From Candidatus Sodalis endolongispinus (GTDB lineage Bacteria; Pseudomonadota; Gammaproteobacteria; Enterobacterales; Enterobacteriaceae), in NCBI RefSeq assembly GCF_018777395.1, contig NZ_JAFJYC010000001.1:1426001-1490000 (forward strand): a stretch of DNA of 64,000 nucleotides, read 5' to 3'. Position numbers and translations under genes: made by a program. Shown here piece by piece: positions 1 through 9,790 of the stretch. A model generated the notes under the pieces. It was not told the DNA's origin. It searched no databases and saw only the letters and a program-made list of their open reading frames with translations. The first letter of the stretch is position 1. Every line of letters starts with the position of its first letter.

Positions 1-378
1 GCCGAAGCGACCGGTTTCGGTCCGAATACCGGTTTGCCGGCAGCGGTCGGTAAAGTCATCATACAGCCGACGGGCATCCGCCGGCGCCGCGCCGCGGGAA
101 AACCCCGGACGCAGGCCCCGATCGGTGTCCGCCGCCAATGTGAATTGAGATACAACCAGTACGCTCCCTCCCGACTGGCGCACATTCAGGTTCATCTTGC
201 CCTGCTCATCACAGAATATACGGTAAGCCAGCACCCGCTCACACAATTTAGCCGCGTTCTGTTCATCGTCCTGCCGCTCTACGCCCAGCAGAATCAGGAG
301 CCCCGGACCTATGGCGCCCGCCACCTTATTGTCGATGGTGACGCTGGCCTGCCTGACCCGTTGTATCAACGCTATCAT
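1..378 (-). CDS. dtd: D-aminoacyl-tRNA deacylase, 3' end cut by window edge
   Basis: Hydrolyses D-amino acids wrongly attached to tRNA (D-Tyr-tRNA and others), a cytoplasmic proofreading enzyme. The frame starts at the ATG complementary to 376-378 and stays open for 126 codons to the window edge; the family is about 145 residues, so only the last 20 or so are missing. Visible family signatures are [12 protein letters not shown] (near residue 78) and the following [14 protein letters not shown], which carry the active-site loop and the Gly-cisPro-like fold elements. It lies directly downstream of yihX-yihY in the E. coli order, and the decayed yihY frame runs about 50 bases into it. No lesion seen, in contrast to both upstream neighbours. 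Confidence 0.9.
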   Translation of the reverse strand, partial: MIALIQRVRQASVTIDNKVAGAIGPGLLILLGVERQDDEQNAAKLCERVLAYRIFCDEQGKMNLNVRQSGGSVLVVSQFTLAADTDRGLRPGFSRGAAPADARRLYDDFTDRCRQTGIRTETGRFG

Positions 379-1229
379 CAGTATCCCTTACAGTCTGGGC
401 TGCGTGATGCGCGGCAGCCAGCCTGTGCTCGCTCAGCGATGCGGTGATCTCCGCCCCCAATAATACAATGCACCAGCTCCAGTACACCCATAGAAACAGA
501 ATGGGAATGACCGCCAGCACCCCGTAAATCAGCTGGTAGGACGGAAACAGGGTGACATACAGCCCAAATTTTTTCCCAGTTCAAACAATGATCCCGCCAC
601 CAGCGCATCCCGCGCCGGCACCCGCACCGTCGGCACCAGGCTATAGAGCAGCCAGAACGACGCGCAGGAAAGCAGCAGCGGAAAAATGCGCAACAAGAGC
701 GTCAATAATCCGTTGGCGCCGCTGACATTTAGCCAGGTAAGCGAAAACAGATACGAGCTCAACACCATGCTGGCGCCCGCCAGTAGCGGACTCAGGGTTA
801 ACACCATCCAATAGACCGCGAAAGAGAAAATAATCGGCCGCTTGTTTTTGCTGCGCCAGATACTGTTGAGCACCGTATCCACCGAGTAAATCAAAAGCAG
901 CGCAGTGACGATGAGGCCACAGGTGCCCACGGCGGTCATTCGACTCGAGTTGAGGGTAAACTGTTCCAGATAGCGCTGGATAACGTCGCCGGTCGCCGGC
1001 ATGAAATTGGTGAAAATAAAATGGCGCAGCTCGACACACTGACGTCGGAAAACACCGGAAAGGCGGCAAACAGCGCAAAAATGACCGTCACCAGCGGCAC
1101 GAGCGACAGCAGCGACACATACGCCAGATGACCTGCCAGTACCGTAATATCATCACGATAAACCCGCTTGCCCAAGTGCCGGATAAAGTGCAGCACCGGC
1201 AAGAGCTTATGCAGCCGAAGACCCGTCAT
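326..1229 (-). pseudogene. yihY: YihY inner-membrane protein (BrkB/former RNase BN family), broken
   Basis: A multi-spanning inner-membrane protein of unknown function. Three blocks in different frames rebuild it: residues from the ATG at 1229 to about 1010 ([25 protein letters not shown] is split here into pieces of the first hydrophobic segment), then 1002-530 ([13 protein letters not shown] through [10 protein letters not shown]), then 520-326 ([22 protein letters not shown]). There is a frameshift near 1005, a short deletion after RDALVAG near 590, and a second frameshift near 530. Each block matches E. coli YihY closely, so the damage is recent. It lies between yihX and dtd, as in E. coli. 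Confidence 0.88.
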
Positions 1230-1284
1230 CGACACCCTCTTTGCGGTGATCGCCTCAGCGCAGAACGTCCACGTTTTCCTGCCG

Positions 1285-1862
1285 TCAAGCAAAAAATGCC
1301 GGCACGACCTCCCGGTCCGTCACATGCACGCTGCGGATACCCACTTGGCGCGCCGAAGCGATAATTATCGGCATTATCCCGCACCGTCGGCCGTCGTCCC
1401 TTCCTGCGCCAGCACATAGCGATAAATGGCCGGGTCTGGCTTACGCATGCCCAGATCCTGCGACAGATAAAGTTTATTCACACATTTTTGCACCTCTGGA
1501 TACTAGCTCGGCCAGTATTCGCAATGCAAGCGGTTGGTATTGGAGAGGATCACCACCCGATGGCCCTGTTCGCGCAATCGGGTCAAAATCGCCACCATCT
1601 CTGGCCGCAGCCCGACGAACAACGCCTGCCAGCCGGCGGTGAATTGCTCAAAGCTAAGTGCAATACCCAGTTCGCCGCAAATTTTAGCAGCGAAGGTTTC
1701 ATCGGTGATATCGCCGCGCTCATGCTGTTCAAAAGCCTCACCCATGACGAACTCTTTTTGCAGGGTGGCCAGCGGGACACGGATGAAGTTGCTCCAGACC
1801 CCCAGTACGCGGTTAAAGTCGATATCAATGACAACATTCCCCAGATCAAAGATATATAGCAT
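1285..1862 (-). pseudogene. yihX: HAD-family sugar-phosphate phosphatase YihX, broken
   Basis: YihX is an alpha-D-glucose-1-phosphate phosphatase of the haloacid dehalogenase superfamily. The N-terminal 120 codons are intact, with the DLGN nucleophile motif (residues 6-9; E. coli has FDLGNVIVDID) and the motif VVILSNTNR. An in-frame TAG follows WPS at 1503-1505. The same frame then continues with SQDLGMRKPDP, and frameshifts near 1385 and 1360 bring in the last block, [12 protein letters not shown], which ends at the TGA complementary to 1285-1287. At least one nonsense and two frame changes make it non-functional. Confidence 0.88.
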
Positions 1863-2169
1863 GGTCCCTCCGGAATTCTTCGTGAGATCTTCACTGTAGC
1901 GGGAAACGGCCTGACTGAACAGCGCGATTGCGGCCACTCGGAGGGGAAAAATAGGTCCCACCGGGGCCACCAGCGAGCCGGCGGGACGCCCGAAGAGGCG
2001 ATTCTTCCCGCCGCCATGCAATGGAACCACTGGCTGGGGCCGAAAAACCTGGTGACCCCTGACCGGGCCGGGTCGGCTCAAGCGCTGCCGAATGGCGCCA
2101 GCGCAAGCCCTTGCCCGGGCCGAGGCGGTCGGCCAGCGCATGGCGCCGGCGTCAATCCGGGGGCATCGG
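1863..2169. other. Intergenic, GC-rich, no gene seen
   Basis: This 307-base stretch separates the start of the yihX pseudogene from the end of the sugar transporter pseudogene. Frames across it are open only because of high GC and match nothing. In E. coli the yihW-yihL sugar cluster lies in this interval, so it is probably a scar of gene loss. Confidence 0.4.
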
Positions 2170-3500
2170 TTAGAATTTGCTCTGCGCGGCGGCGGAAAGC
2201 GTGGTGCGCCGCCGCCCCTGATGACGCAGCTCCCCCCAGAAATAATAGCCGACAAGCGCAAAGCACAGCAGCGACACGCCGAAAGACCGCTGCATGGAGC
2301 CCAAGGAATCGGAGACATAACCCTGCAGCGCCGGGACGATCGCCGCGCCCACGATGGACATCACAATCACCGCTCCCGCCACTTCAGTATACTGATTATC
2401 CACCGTTTTAAGCGTACCGGTGTAATTTGTGGCCCAACAGGGGCCGAACAGCTCGCTGACGCCGACGGCCGCATAAACGGCGCTGAAATCCGTCACCAGC
2501 ATCACATACGCCAGCATCGCGACACCGATGACCGAATAGGCGATCAGCACTTTCTGCACGTTGCAGCGGGTCATCAGGCAATTGGCGATGAATTTGCCGA
2601 TAAAAAACCAATAAAACTGTAAATCATGAAATTGGAGGCATGGCGCTCATTCGCGGCGCCCAACGTCAGCGCCAAACGAATGGTGAACGACCATACCGCC
2701 ACCTGCAACCCCACATAGAGAAACTGCGCCATCACGCCACGACGAAACCGGCGGTTACCCGCCAGATAGCGCAGTGTCTCGCCCATACCCGGCGACGTGC
2801 GGCGCTGTACGGCCTGGGGTTTACAGTGAGGGAATCGGGTCAGCACAAACAATATAAGCACGCCCATCAGCACCATAATCAGATATTTATAGGGCTCAAG
2901 CGTATTTTCCAGCATCGACAGCCGAAACGCGTGTATCTGCTCGGCCGTCATTAATGCCATGCGGCTTTCCAGACTGCCGCCCTCGTCGAATACCAGGTAT
3001 TTCCCCAGCACGATGCCCATGAGCGCCCCGATCGGGTAGAAAGTCTGGCTTATATTCAGACGCAGGGTAGCGTAATCGCGATGGCCTATCATCGCGCTGT
3101 AGGTATTGGCGGCGGTTTCAAGAAAGCTGAGTCCGATGGCGATGGCGAATATCGCCGCCAAAAACATGGTATAGGTCGCCATCCGCGCTGCGGGATAAAA
3201 AAGCGCGCAACCGATGATGTACAGCGTCAGACCGAGAATAATAGCGAGCTTGTAGCTGCTGGCGCGGATCACCAGCGACGCCGGGATGGCAATCAAAAAG
3301 TAACCGCCGTAAAAGGCGCTTTGAACCAGCGCGCTGGCGAAATCGCTCAGCGCGAAGACGCTTTTGAATTGGGTAATCAGAATGTCATTAAGACTGGCGG
3401 CGCAGCCCCAGAGCGGAAACAGGCATGACAGCAGGATAAACTGGAATACCGGGGTTTTTTTCAGATAACCGTCGGCTAATTGTACGCTTGGCTGAGGCAT
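2170..3500 (-). pseudogene. FucP-type (FHS family) sugar:proton symporter, frameshifted
   Basis: A major facilitator of the fucose/glucose symporter family, an inner-membrane protein with 12 expected helices. The first 300 codons contain the FucP hallmarks LFPLWGCAASLNDIL (helix 1), QSAFYGGYFL (helix 2) and LETAANTY; the last 135 codons carry VIVMSIVGAAIVPALQGYVSD. The two halves are in different frames. The break is a run of six A at 2602-2607 (plus strand) where the frame needs seven, so one base was lost by slippage. The substrate cannot be told from sequence. The gene follows a probable sugar-kinase remnant and lies near deoR, suggesting a lost sugar-uptake operon. Confidence 0.8.
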
Positions 3501-3503
3501 CGG

Positions 3504-3746
3504 TTAACCCTCAACAGGCGTGGCGGCAGCGTCGCCCGTCACGGCGATATGTCTAGCCGCTGGGAGTGTGACGGCAAAGGCAGGCAGGCTTATGACCCGT
3601 ATTGTTACCGGAACGCGTAGATGATGCACGACAATGCCGCCGGCCGGGGTAACGTCGGCGAGATACCGACGTTGAGGGTACCGAGGCATCCCGCCGTTGC
3701 CGTGGCGCGGAGTGAAACGTAAGACGCCGATGGCCGTAATATCCAT
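3504..3746 (-). pseudogene. Possible N-terminal remnant of a PfkB-type sugar kinase
   Basis: A frame of 80 codons starting MDITAIGVLRFTP at an ATG (3744-3746) with a good ribosome site (AGAGGATAGGG) just upstream. The start resembles PfkB fructokinases (M-D-x-x-A-I/L-G...D-F-T-P...N-G-M-P), but the glycine-rich motif and everything after about residue 30 are not recognisable, and the frame stops four bases before the transporter gene. I read it as a gene start that kept its initiation region after internal deletions. The alternative is an unrelated small protein. Confidence 0.3.
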
Positions 3747-4156
3747 ATCCCTATCCTCTTCATGAGTTAACTTTCCTAGTGTCATTTAGCCAACATTAAC
3801 CAATGGTAAATGTAATTAGATTTACACCTAACGCCTATTAAGGAGATATATGCCGGTAAATCACTTATTAACGCGTAATAATGTTATGTTATAAACATTG
3901 ACGCTCCCCTTTATCGACAGACCAAAGCCTGCCGGGTCATCCCCGTCCTTCATACCCCGGCATGGGAGGCAAATGGTCTGCGAATCAGGTGGATAGTGAG
4001 CGGGGGCGGTTTGCGTGGTCGTGTCATTGCGGGTAATATCCCCCGCATGGCCTACCCGGCGCGTACTGGCCTAAGGGCGTGCGAGGGGTCAAACGCGACT
4101 CTGCTCGCACTGGCGGGCTCCGGTCTCCTTCTTTCAGGCAACAGCGGGATAGTCCC
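3747..4156. other. Divergent intergenic region between the sugar operon and deoR
   Basis: About 400 bases between the decayed kinase/transporter pair (minus) and deoR (plus). It is AT-rich from 3780 to 3900, where promoters are expected, and holds the palindrome listed separately at 3811-3826. The half next to deoR is GC-rich and shows nothing further. Confidence 0.4.
3811..3826. promoter_or_regulatory. Candidate operator, palindrome TGTAA-N6-TTACA
   Basis: The sequence TGTAATTAGATTTACA is a perfect 5-6-5 inverted repeat about 65 bases upstream of the kinase-remnant start. It has the geometry of a dimeric repressor or activator site and faintly resembles a CRP site, but no consensus I know fits exactly. 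The bound protein is unknown. Confidence 0.35.
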
Positions 4157-4924
4157 ATGGAAATGCGGCGCGAAGAACGGATTAACAGACTGAGGCAGGC
4201 ACTGAAACGAACGGACAAACTGCATTTGAAAGACGCCGCCGCGCTGCTTGGCGTTTCCGAGATGACCGGCCGCCGGGATTTGAGCGCAGAAACAGCGTCG
4301 GTGGTGCTGCTGGGCGGTTATGTCGTCACTGCGCCGCGCAACAATGCAGTGACGCGCTATTTCGTTTCGGATCAGCAGCCGCGTCACGTTGACGAAAAAG
4401 CGCAGACCGGCCGGCTGGCGGCAGCGCTGATTGAACCGGACGAAACACTGTTTTTCGATTGCGGCACCCCGTTTATCATTGATGCCATCGATGACGATTT
4501 GGCGTTTACCGCCGTCTGCTATTCGCTGAACACCTTTCTAGCGCTACGGGAGAAACCGCGCTGCAATGCCATATTGTGCGGCGGACGGTACCATCCCGGC
4601 AATGCCACTTTTACCCCGCTGACGCCCGACTCACTGCTTGATGATATCTGCCCGACCAAATCGTTTTTTTCCGCAGCGGGCCTCTGCCTGCAAAGCGGCG
4701 CCACTTGCTTCCATTTTGATGAATTGGCGTTGAAACAGCGCGCGCTCGCCATGGCGCAACACGCCATTCTGGTGATTGATCACGGTAAATTCGACTGCGT
4801 CCGCCCGGCCCGTATCGGTCCGCTGACCGCCTTTGCCACCTTGATAACCGACAGACGGCCGGCACAAAAATTTGTCGATTACTGCCGACAGCAGGCAATC
4901 ACGCTGCGCTACGACGGGATATAA
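4157..4924 (+). CDS. deoR: Deoxyribonucleoside regulator DeoR
   Basis: Repressor of deoxyribonucleoside catabolism in E. coli (effector deoxyribose-5-phosphate), with an N-terminal helix-turn-helix and a C-terminal sugar-phosphate sensing domain. Start chosen at ATG 4157 because METRREERI in E. coli aligns with MEMRREERI here. HTH region: DKLHLKDAAALLGVSEMT-RRDL (residues 21-44). The sensor domain keeps FTAVCYSLNTFLAL, LCGG and GATCF. Oddities: the recognition helix has MTGRRDL where E. coli has MTIRRDL, and the CGTTTPWII segment of E. coli is shortened to CGTPFII, a loss of two residues in the ligand region. The frame is open, but function may be weakened. It stands beside a dead sugar operon rather than deo genes. 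Confidence 0.85.
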   Translation: MEMRREERINRLRQALKRTDKLHLKDAAALLGVSEMTGRRDLSAETASVVLLGGYVVTAPRNNAVTRYFVSDQQPRHVDEKAQTGRLAAALIEPDETLFFDCGTPFIIDAIDDDLAFTAVCYSLNTFLALREKPRCNAILCGGRYHPGNATFTPLTPDSLLDDICPTKSFFSAAGLCLQSGATCFHFDELALKQRALAMAQHAILVIDHGKFDCVRPARIGPLTAFATLITDRRPAQKFVDYCRQQAITLRYDGI

Positions 4925-4994
4925 CGGGGAAACGCTTTCAGGCAAAGGCGGCAACCTCCCTCCAGTAGCACGGCGTCGCGGCGGGCGGCAACCG

Positions 4995-6806
4995 TTACGA
5001 GCGATTGGCGCGCTTACGTTCGTTTTCGGTCAGGTAACGCTTACGAAAACGGATGGATTGCGGCGTCACTTCCACCAATTCATCATCATCGATGAATTCC
5101 AGCGCCTGCTCCAAAGACATCTTGATCGCCGGCACCAGCGTCGTCGCTTCGTCGGTACCGGACGCGCGCATGTTGGTCAGCTTCTTGCCGGTCAGGCAGT
5201 TCACCGTCAGATCGTTGGAGCGGGTGTGGATACCGATAATCTGACCTTCGTAAACTTCCGCGCCGTGACCCAGGAACAGGCGTCCGCGGTCCTGCAGGCT
5301 GTACAGGGCATAAGCCACCGCTTTACCCTGACCGTTGGAGATCAACACGCCGTTCTGGCGCTGGCCGATTTCACCGGGACGCATATCGTCGTAGTGACTG
5401 AAGGTAGAGTACAAAAGACCGGTACCCGAGGTCATGGTCAGAAAATCGGTACGGAAACCGATTAAGCCCCGGATCGGGATCACGTAATCCAGTCGGATGC
5501 GGCCTTTGCCGTCCGGCAGCATGTCGCGCATCTCGCCTTTACGGATGCCCATGGCTTCCATAACCGGCCCCTGATGCTGCTCCTCGATATCCAGCGTGAC
5601 CGATTCAAAAGGTTCCTGTTTGGCGCCATCGATGGTACGGAAAATCACTTTTTGCCGGGAAACGGCGATCTCGAACCCTTCACGGCGCATGTTCTCGATA
5701 AGCACTGACAAGTGCAGCTCGCCGCGGCCGGAAACGCGGAAGGTATCCGGATCTTCGGTCTCTTCCACCCGCAACGCCACGTTGTGTACCAGTTCTTTGT
5801 TAAGACGTTCCAGGATCTGGCGCGAAGTGACGTATTTCCCTTCTTTACCGCAGAACGGCGAGGTGTTGACGCCGAACGACATGGAGACGGTCGGTTCGTC
5901 GACCGTCAACGGCGGCAACGCTTCTACCTGAGCCTGATCGCAAATGGTGTCGGAAATATTCAGCTCGCCCAACCCGGTTATCGCGATAATATCGCCGGCT
6001 TCGGCCAGTTTGGACTCGATACGCTGCAGGCCCATATGGACCAGGACCTGGCCCACTTTGCCGTTGCGACGTTTGCCTTCGCTGTCCACTACGGTCACAT
6101 TCTGGTTCGGTTTTACCGAGCCGCGCTTGATGCGCCCGACGCCGATAACGCCGACATAGCTGTTATAGTCCAGCTGGGAAATTTGCATCTGGAACGGGCC
6201 GTCGACGTCGACGCTCGGCGCCTCGACATTTTTCACGATGGATTCAAACAGCGGCGTCATATCGTCGGCCATGTCTTCATGTTCCAGACCGGCAATGCCC
6301 ATCAGCGCTGATGCGTAAACGATCGGAAAATCAAGCTGCTCGTCGGTGGCGCCCAGATTGACGAACAGATCGAAGACCTGATCCACCACCCAGTCGGGAC
6401 GCGCGCCGGGGCGGTCAACTTTATTGATGACCACGATAGGTTTCAGACCATAAGCGAACGCTTTCTGCGTCACGAAACGGGTCTGGGGCATCGGACCACC
6501 CATGGCATCGACCAGCAGCAATACCGAGTCAACCATCGACATCACGCGCTCAACTTCGCCGCCGAAATCGGCGTGTCCGGGGGTGTCGACGATGTTGATG
6601 CGGTAGTCCTGCCAGTTGATGGCGGTATTTTTAGCGAGGATGGTAATCCCACGCTCTTTCTCCAAATCGTTGGAGTCCATCACGCGTTCGGTTCCATCAT
6701 TACGGTCACCCAGCGTGCCGGATTGTTGCAACAATTTGTCAACCAAGGTAGTTTTACCATGGTCTACGTGCGCGATGATGGCGATGTTACGCAGATTTTC
6801 GATCAC
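4995..6806 (-). CDS. typA: Ribosome-associated GTPase BipA/TypA
   Basis: Translational GTPase related to EF-G that helps 50S subunit assembly, mainly in the cold and under stress. Its 603 residues match the usual length (about 607). GTPase motifs: AHVDHGKTT (residues 11-19), [14 protein letters not shown] (near 75), [12 protein letters not shown] (near 128). The C-terminal EF-G III and V domains are complete, and the protein ends in the lysine/arginine-rich [13 protein letters not shown] tail typical of BipA. It is divergent from glnA, as in E. coli. No lesion seen. Confidence 0.97.
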   Translation of the reverse strand: MIENLRNIAIIAHVDHGKTTLVDKLLQQSGTLGDRNDGTERVMDSNDLEKERGITILAKNTAINWQDYRINIVDTPGHADFGGEVERVMSMVDSVLLLVDAMGGPMPQTRFVTQKAFAYGLKPIVVINKVDRPGARPDWVVDQVFDLFVNLGATDEQLDFPIVYASALMGIAGLEHEDMADDMTPLFESIVKNVEAPSVDVDGPFQMQISQLDYNSYVGVIGVGRIKRGSVKPNQNVTVVDSEGKRRNGKVGQVLVHMGLQRIESKLAEAGDIIAITGLGELNISDTICDQAQVEALPPLTVDEPTVSMSFGVNTSPFCGKEGKYVTSRQILERLNKELVHNVALRVEETEDPDTFRVSGRGELHLSVLIENMRREGFEIAVSRQKVIFRTIDGAKQEPFESVTLDIEEQHQGPVMEAMGIRKGEMRDMLPDGKGRIRLDYVIPIRGLIGFRTDFLTMTSGTGLLYSTFSHYDDMRPGEIGQRQNGVLISNGQGKAVAYALYSLQDRGRLFLGHGAEVYEGQIIGIHTRSNDLTVNCLTGKKLTNMRASGTDEATTLVPAIKMSLEQALEFIDDDELVEVTPQSIRFRKRYLTENERKRANRS

Positions 6807-6985
6807 AACTTTGCCTCAGGCATTAGAAATAGCGCGTTATTGTACACGGATTAGGCGAGGGACTAAACAATATCCGTCGTTCTTGGCGATTGCGTCTTTT
6901 TGCACGCCGCCGCATCCCTCTCCCGGTGCAATATTCCCTTCCGCCGCTCCCTCTGCACCAAAATAGTGCCCAGCCTGCCGCTAAA

Positions 6986-7021
6986 TGCACTACTATGGTT
7001 CAATCCGGCCAATCTGGTGCA
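6986..7021. promoter_or_regulatory. Two NtrC enhancer sites upstream of glnA
   Basis: The NtrC consensus is TGCACCA-N3-TGGTGCA. Site 1, TGCACTACTATGGTTCA (6986-7002), matches 12 of 14 consensus positions. Site 2 (7005-7021) has a perfect right half, TGGTGCA, and a weak left half. They lie roughly 75-90 bases upstream of the -24 element, a normal enhancer distance. Confidence 0.75.
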
Positions 7022-7076
7022 GCGCGCCCCGCCGCAAAAGTCCGCAGCGATGCGTTCCGCGCCGGTTTGACAATGT

Positions 7077-7091
7077 TGGCACAGTTTTAGC
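7077..7091 (+). promoter_or_regulatory. Sigma-54 promoter glnAp2
   Basis: TGGCACAGTTTTAGC matches the sigma-54 consensus TGGCAC-N5-TTGC with the invariant GG and GC dinucleotides at correct spacing; the only departure is TAGC for TTGC. It lies 83 bases upstream of the glnA start. In E. coli this promoter needs phosphorylated NtrC, whose gene is broken here. Confidence 0.8.
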
Positions 7092-7174
7092 TATAGACCT
7101 TATAAGGTAGAAAATCCAATCCATAGGCGTTCGTTCCACGACGACAACAAGCAACATCCGGGAGAATATGAGTT

Positions 7175-8593
7175 ATGTCCGTTGAACAAGTCATGTCGAT
7201 GCTTAAAGAACATGAAGTAAAATTCATCGACTTACGTTTCACCGATACCAAAGGTAAAGAGCAGCACGTTACGATCCCTGCGCCGGTCAGCAAAGAAGAC
7301 GTCAATGACTTCTTTGAAGAAGGCAAAATGTTCGACGGCTCCTCTATCGGCGGCTGGAAAGGCATCAATGAGTCCGACATGGTGCTGATGCCAGACGCAT
7401 CCTCCGCCGTGATGGATCCGTTCTATGAAGACTCGACGCTTATCATCCGCTGCGACATTCTTGAGCCGGCTACCATGCAGGGTTACGATCGCGATCCGCG
7501 CTCCATCGCCAAACGTGCGGAAGACTTCCTGAAGTCCTCCGGCATCGCCGATCAGGTCCTGTTTGGACCGGAGCCCGAATTCTTCTTGTTCGACGACATT
7601 CGATTCGGCACCTCTATCTCCGGTTCGCATGTGGCTATCGACGATATCGAAGCCGCCTGGAACACCGGTAAAGCTTACGAAGGCGGCAACAAAGGACACC
7701 GTCCGGGCGTGAAGGGCGGCTATTTCCCGGTTCCGCCGGTCGATTCCTCGCAGGATCTGCGTTCTACCATGTGTTTGACCATGGCGGAAATGGGCCTGGT
7801 CGTGGAAGCGCATCACCACGAAGTGGCAACCGCCGGCCAGAACGAAGTGGCCACCCGCTTCAATACCCTGACTAAAAAAGCCGACGAAATCCAGATTTAC
7901 AAATACGTCGTTCATAACGTTGCCCATGCATTCGGCAAAACCGCGACCTTCATGCCGAAACCGATTTTTGGCGATAACGGCTCCGGTATGCACTGCCATA
8001 TGTCCTTGACCAAAGACGGCAACAACCTGTTCTCCGGCGACAAGTACGGCGGCCTGTCTGAAGCGGCGCTGTTCTACATCGGCGGCGTTATCAAGCATGC
8101 AAAAGCCATCAATGCGCTGACCAACCCGACCACCAACTCTTACAAGCGTTTGGTCCCGGGTTACGAAGCACCGGTCATGCTGGCTTACTCCGCCCGTAAC
8201 CGCTCCGCTTCCATCCGTATTCCGGTGGTCGCCAGCCCGAAAGCACGCCGTATCGAGGTGCGCTTCCCGGATCCGGCCGCCAACCTGTACCTGGCGTTCT
8301 CCGCTTTGTTGATGGCCGGCCTGGACGGCATTATCAACAAAATCCATCCCGGCGACGCCATGGATAAGAACCTCTACGATCTGCCGGCGGAAGAAGCCAG
8401 CGAAATCCCAACCGTGGCCGGCTCCCTTGAGGAAGCATTGAACGCCCTGGATGCGGATCGCGAGTTCCTGACCCGCGGTGGCGTATTCACCGACGACACC
8501 ATCGATGCCTATATCACGCTGCGCACGGAAGAGAACGACCGCGTACGCATGACGCCGCACCCGGTGGAGTTCGAGCTGTATTACAGCGTTTAA
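7175..8593 (+). CDS. glnA: Glutamine synthetase, type I
   Basis: Makes glutamine from glutamate, ammonia and ATP as a cytoplasmic dodecamer; the centre of nitrogen assimilation. 472 residues, three more than E. coli, the extra ones lying in an early segment ([14 protein letters not shown]). Key signatures are present: FDGSSIGGW (beta-grasp end), [14 protein letters not shown] (metal glutamates), [47 protein letters not shown], and the adenylylation site NLYDLP near residue 400. The GAGTTATGTCC start follows a GGGAGAA ribosome site. It heads the glnALG operon, with a terminator before glnL. Confidence 0.98.
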   Translation: MSVEQVMSMLKEHEVKFIDLRFTDTKGKEQHVTIPAPVSKEDVNDFFEEGKMFDGSSIGGWKGINESDMVLMPDASSAVMDPFYEDSTLIIRCDILEPATMQGYDRDPRSIAKRAEDFLKSSGIADQVLFGPEPEFFLFDDIRFGTSISGSHVAIDDIEAAWNTGKAYEGGNKGHRPGVKGGYFPVPPVDSSQDLRSTMCLTMAEMGLVVEAHHHEVATAGQNEVATRFNTLTKKADEIQIYKYVVHNVAHAFGKTATFMPKPIFGDNGSGMHCHMSLTKDGNNLFSGDKYGGLSEAALFYIGGVIKHAKAINALTNPTTNSYKRLVPGYEAPVMLAYSARNRSASIRIPVVASPKARRIEVRFPDPAANLYLAFSALLMAGLDGIINKIHPGDAMDKNLYDLPAEEASEIPTVAGSLEEALNALDADREFLTRGGVFTDDTIDAYITLRTEENDRVRMTPHPVEFELYYSV

Positions 8594-8626
8594 TCGCCCG
8601 AGTTTTTTGTTGCCGTGGAAACTTTC

Positions 8627-8651
8627 AGCCCATCTTCGGATGGGCTTTTTT
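8627..8651 (+). terminator. Terminator after glnA
   Basis: AGCCCATC-TTCG-GATGGGCT is an 8-bp stem with a stable tetraloop, followed by six T. In E. coli the glnA 3' untranslated region also gives a small RNA (GlnZ); the sequence alone cannot show that here. Confidence 0.85.
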
Positions 8652-8732
8652 CTCCACCAAACCTGGCGCGATGCCATGCGCCATCACCGACAATCAAGCG
8701 CTTTGCACTAACAGAGTGCGGGAGACTGCTAA

Positions 8733-9782
8733 ATGGCAACCGGCACACTGCCCGAAGCTGGGCAGATCCTTAATTCATTAATCACCAGTATCCTGCTGCT
8801 GGATAACGATCTGGCGGTGCATTACGCCAACCCGGCCGCACAGCAATTACTGGCGCAAAGCTCACGTAAGCTGTTCGGCACCCCGCTGCCGGAATTGCTG
8901 GGCTATTTTTCCCTGAATGTCGAGCTGATGCGCGAAAGTCTGGACGCAGGACAGGGGTTTACCGATAACGAAGTGACGCTGGTGGTGGACGGCAGGGCGC
9001 ATATCCTATCGCTGACCGCGCAGCTGCTGCCGGAAGAGACTATCCTGATGGAGCTGGCGCCGATGGATAATCAGCGCCGACTCAGCCAGGAACAGCTGCA
9101 GCATGCACAGCAGGTTGCCGCGCGGAATTTGGTGCGCGGCCTTGCCCATGAGATTAAAAATCCCCTTGGCGGCCTGCGCGGCGCTGCGCAGCTGCTGGCC
9201 AAAGCACTGCCGGACCCGGCGTTGACGGAATACACCAAGGTGATCATCGAACAGGCCGATCGGTTGCGCAATCTGGTCGACCGCTTATTGGGCCCACAGC
9301 AGCCCGGTATGCATGTGACGCAAAGTATTCATCAGGTCTGCGAAAGGGTATTCAAGCTGGTGTCGCTTGAGATGCCGGACAATGTCACGCTGGTGCGGGA
9401 TTATGATCCCAGCCTGCCGGAGTTGACCCATGATCCGGATCAGATGGAACAGGTCTTGCTGAACATCACCCGCAATTCGCTGCAGGCGCTGGGCGAGGAG
9501 GGCGGCACCATTACCCTCAGAACGCGTACCGCTTTCCAGCTGACGCTGCACGGGGTGCGCTACCGGCTGGTGGCGCGCATTGATATCGAGGACGACGGCC
9601 CAGGGATCCCGGCGCAATTGCAGGATACGCTGTTTTATCCCATGGTCAGCGGCCGCGAAGGGGGAACCGGCCTCGGCCTCTCCATCGCCCGCAGTCTGAT
9701 CGATCAGAATTCAGGAAAGATTGAATTTAACAGTTGGCCGGGACATACTGAGTTTTCGGTCTACCTGCCTATTCGCCAGTGA
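8733..9782 (+). CDS. glnL: Nitrogen sensor kinase/phosphatase NtrB
   Basis: Cytoplasmic histidine kinase that phosphorylates NtrC in nitrogen shortage and dephosphorylates it when PII is bound. 349 residues, equal to E. coli. Domains: PAS (about 10-110), dimerisation/phosphoacceptor helix with His139 in [12 protein letters not shown], and the ATPase domain with N box ([10 protein letters not shown]), DDGPGIP (G1) and [10 protein letters not shown] (G2). The ATG follows GGGAGA at the right distance. Its partner glnG, nine bases downstream, is broken, so the kinase has no intact target in this operon. Confidence 0.97.
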   Translation: MATGTLPEAGQILNSLITSILLLDNDLAVHYANPAAQQLLAQSSRKLFGTPLPELLGYFSLNVELMRESLDAGQGFTDNEVTLVVDGRAHILSLTAQLLPEETILMELAPMDNQRRLSQEQLQHAQQVAARNLVRGLAHEIKNPLGGLRGAAQLLAKALPDPALTEYTKVIIEQADRLRNLVDRLLGPQQPGMHVTQSIHQVCERVFKLVSLEMPDNVTLVRDYDPSLPELTHDPDQMEQVLLNITRNSLQALGEEGGTITLRTRTAFQLTLHGVRYRLVARIDIEDDGPGIPAQLQDTLFYPMVSGREGGTGLGLSIARSLIDQNSGKIEFNSWPGHTEFSVYLPIRQ

Positions 9783-9790
9783 GGTTCTGT

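Larger units (their letters stand above)
6807..7174. promoter_or_regulatory. typA-glnA divergent control region
   Basis: 368 bases between two divergent genes. It contains two NtrC-like sites (6986-7021) and a sigma-54 promoter (7077-7091) in the spacing seen upstream of E. coli glnA. The remainder shows no other recognisable site. Confidence 0.7.

Noticed and set aside
7232..8677. 481-codon frame opposite glnA and similar long antisense frames opposite typA and sthA
   Set aside because: Shadow frames of high-GC genes with strong codon bias. The sense strands encode complete, well conserved enzymes.
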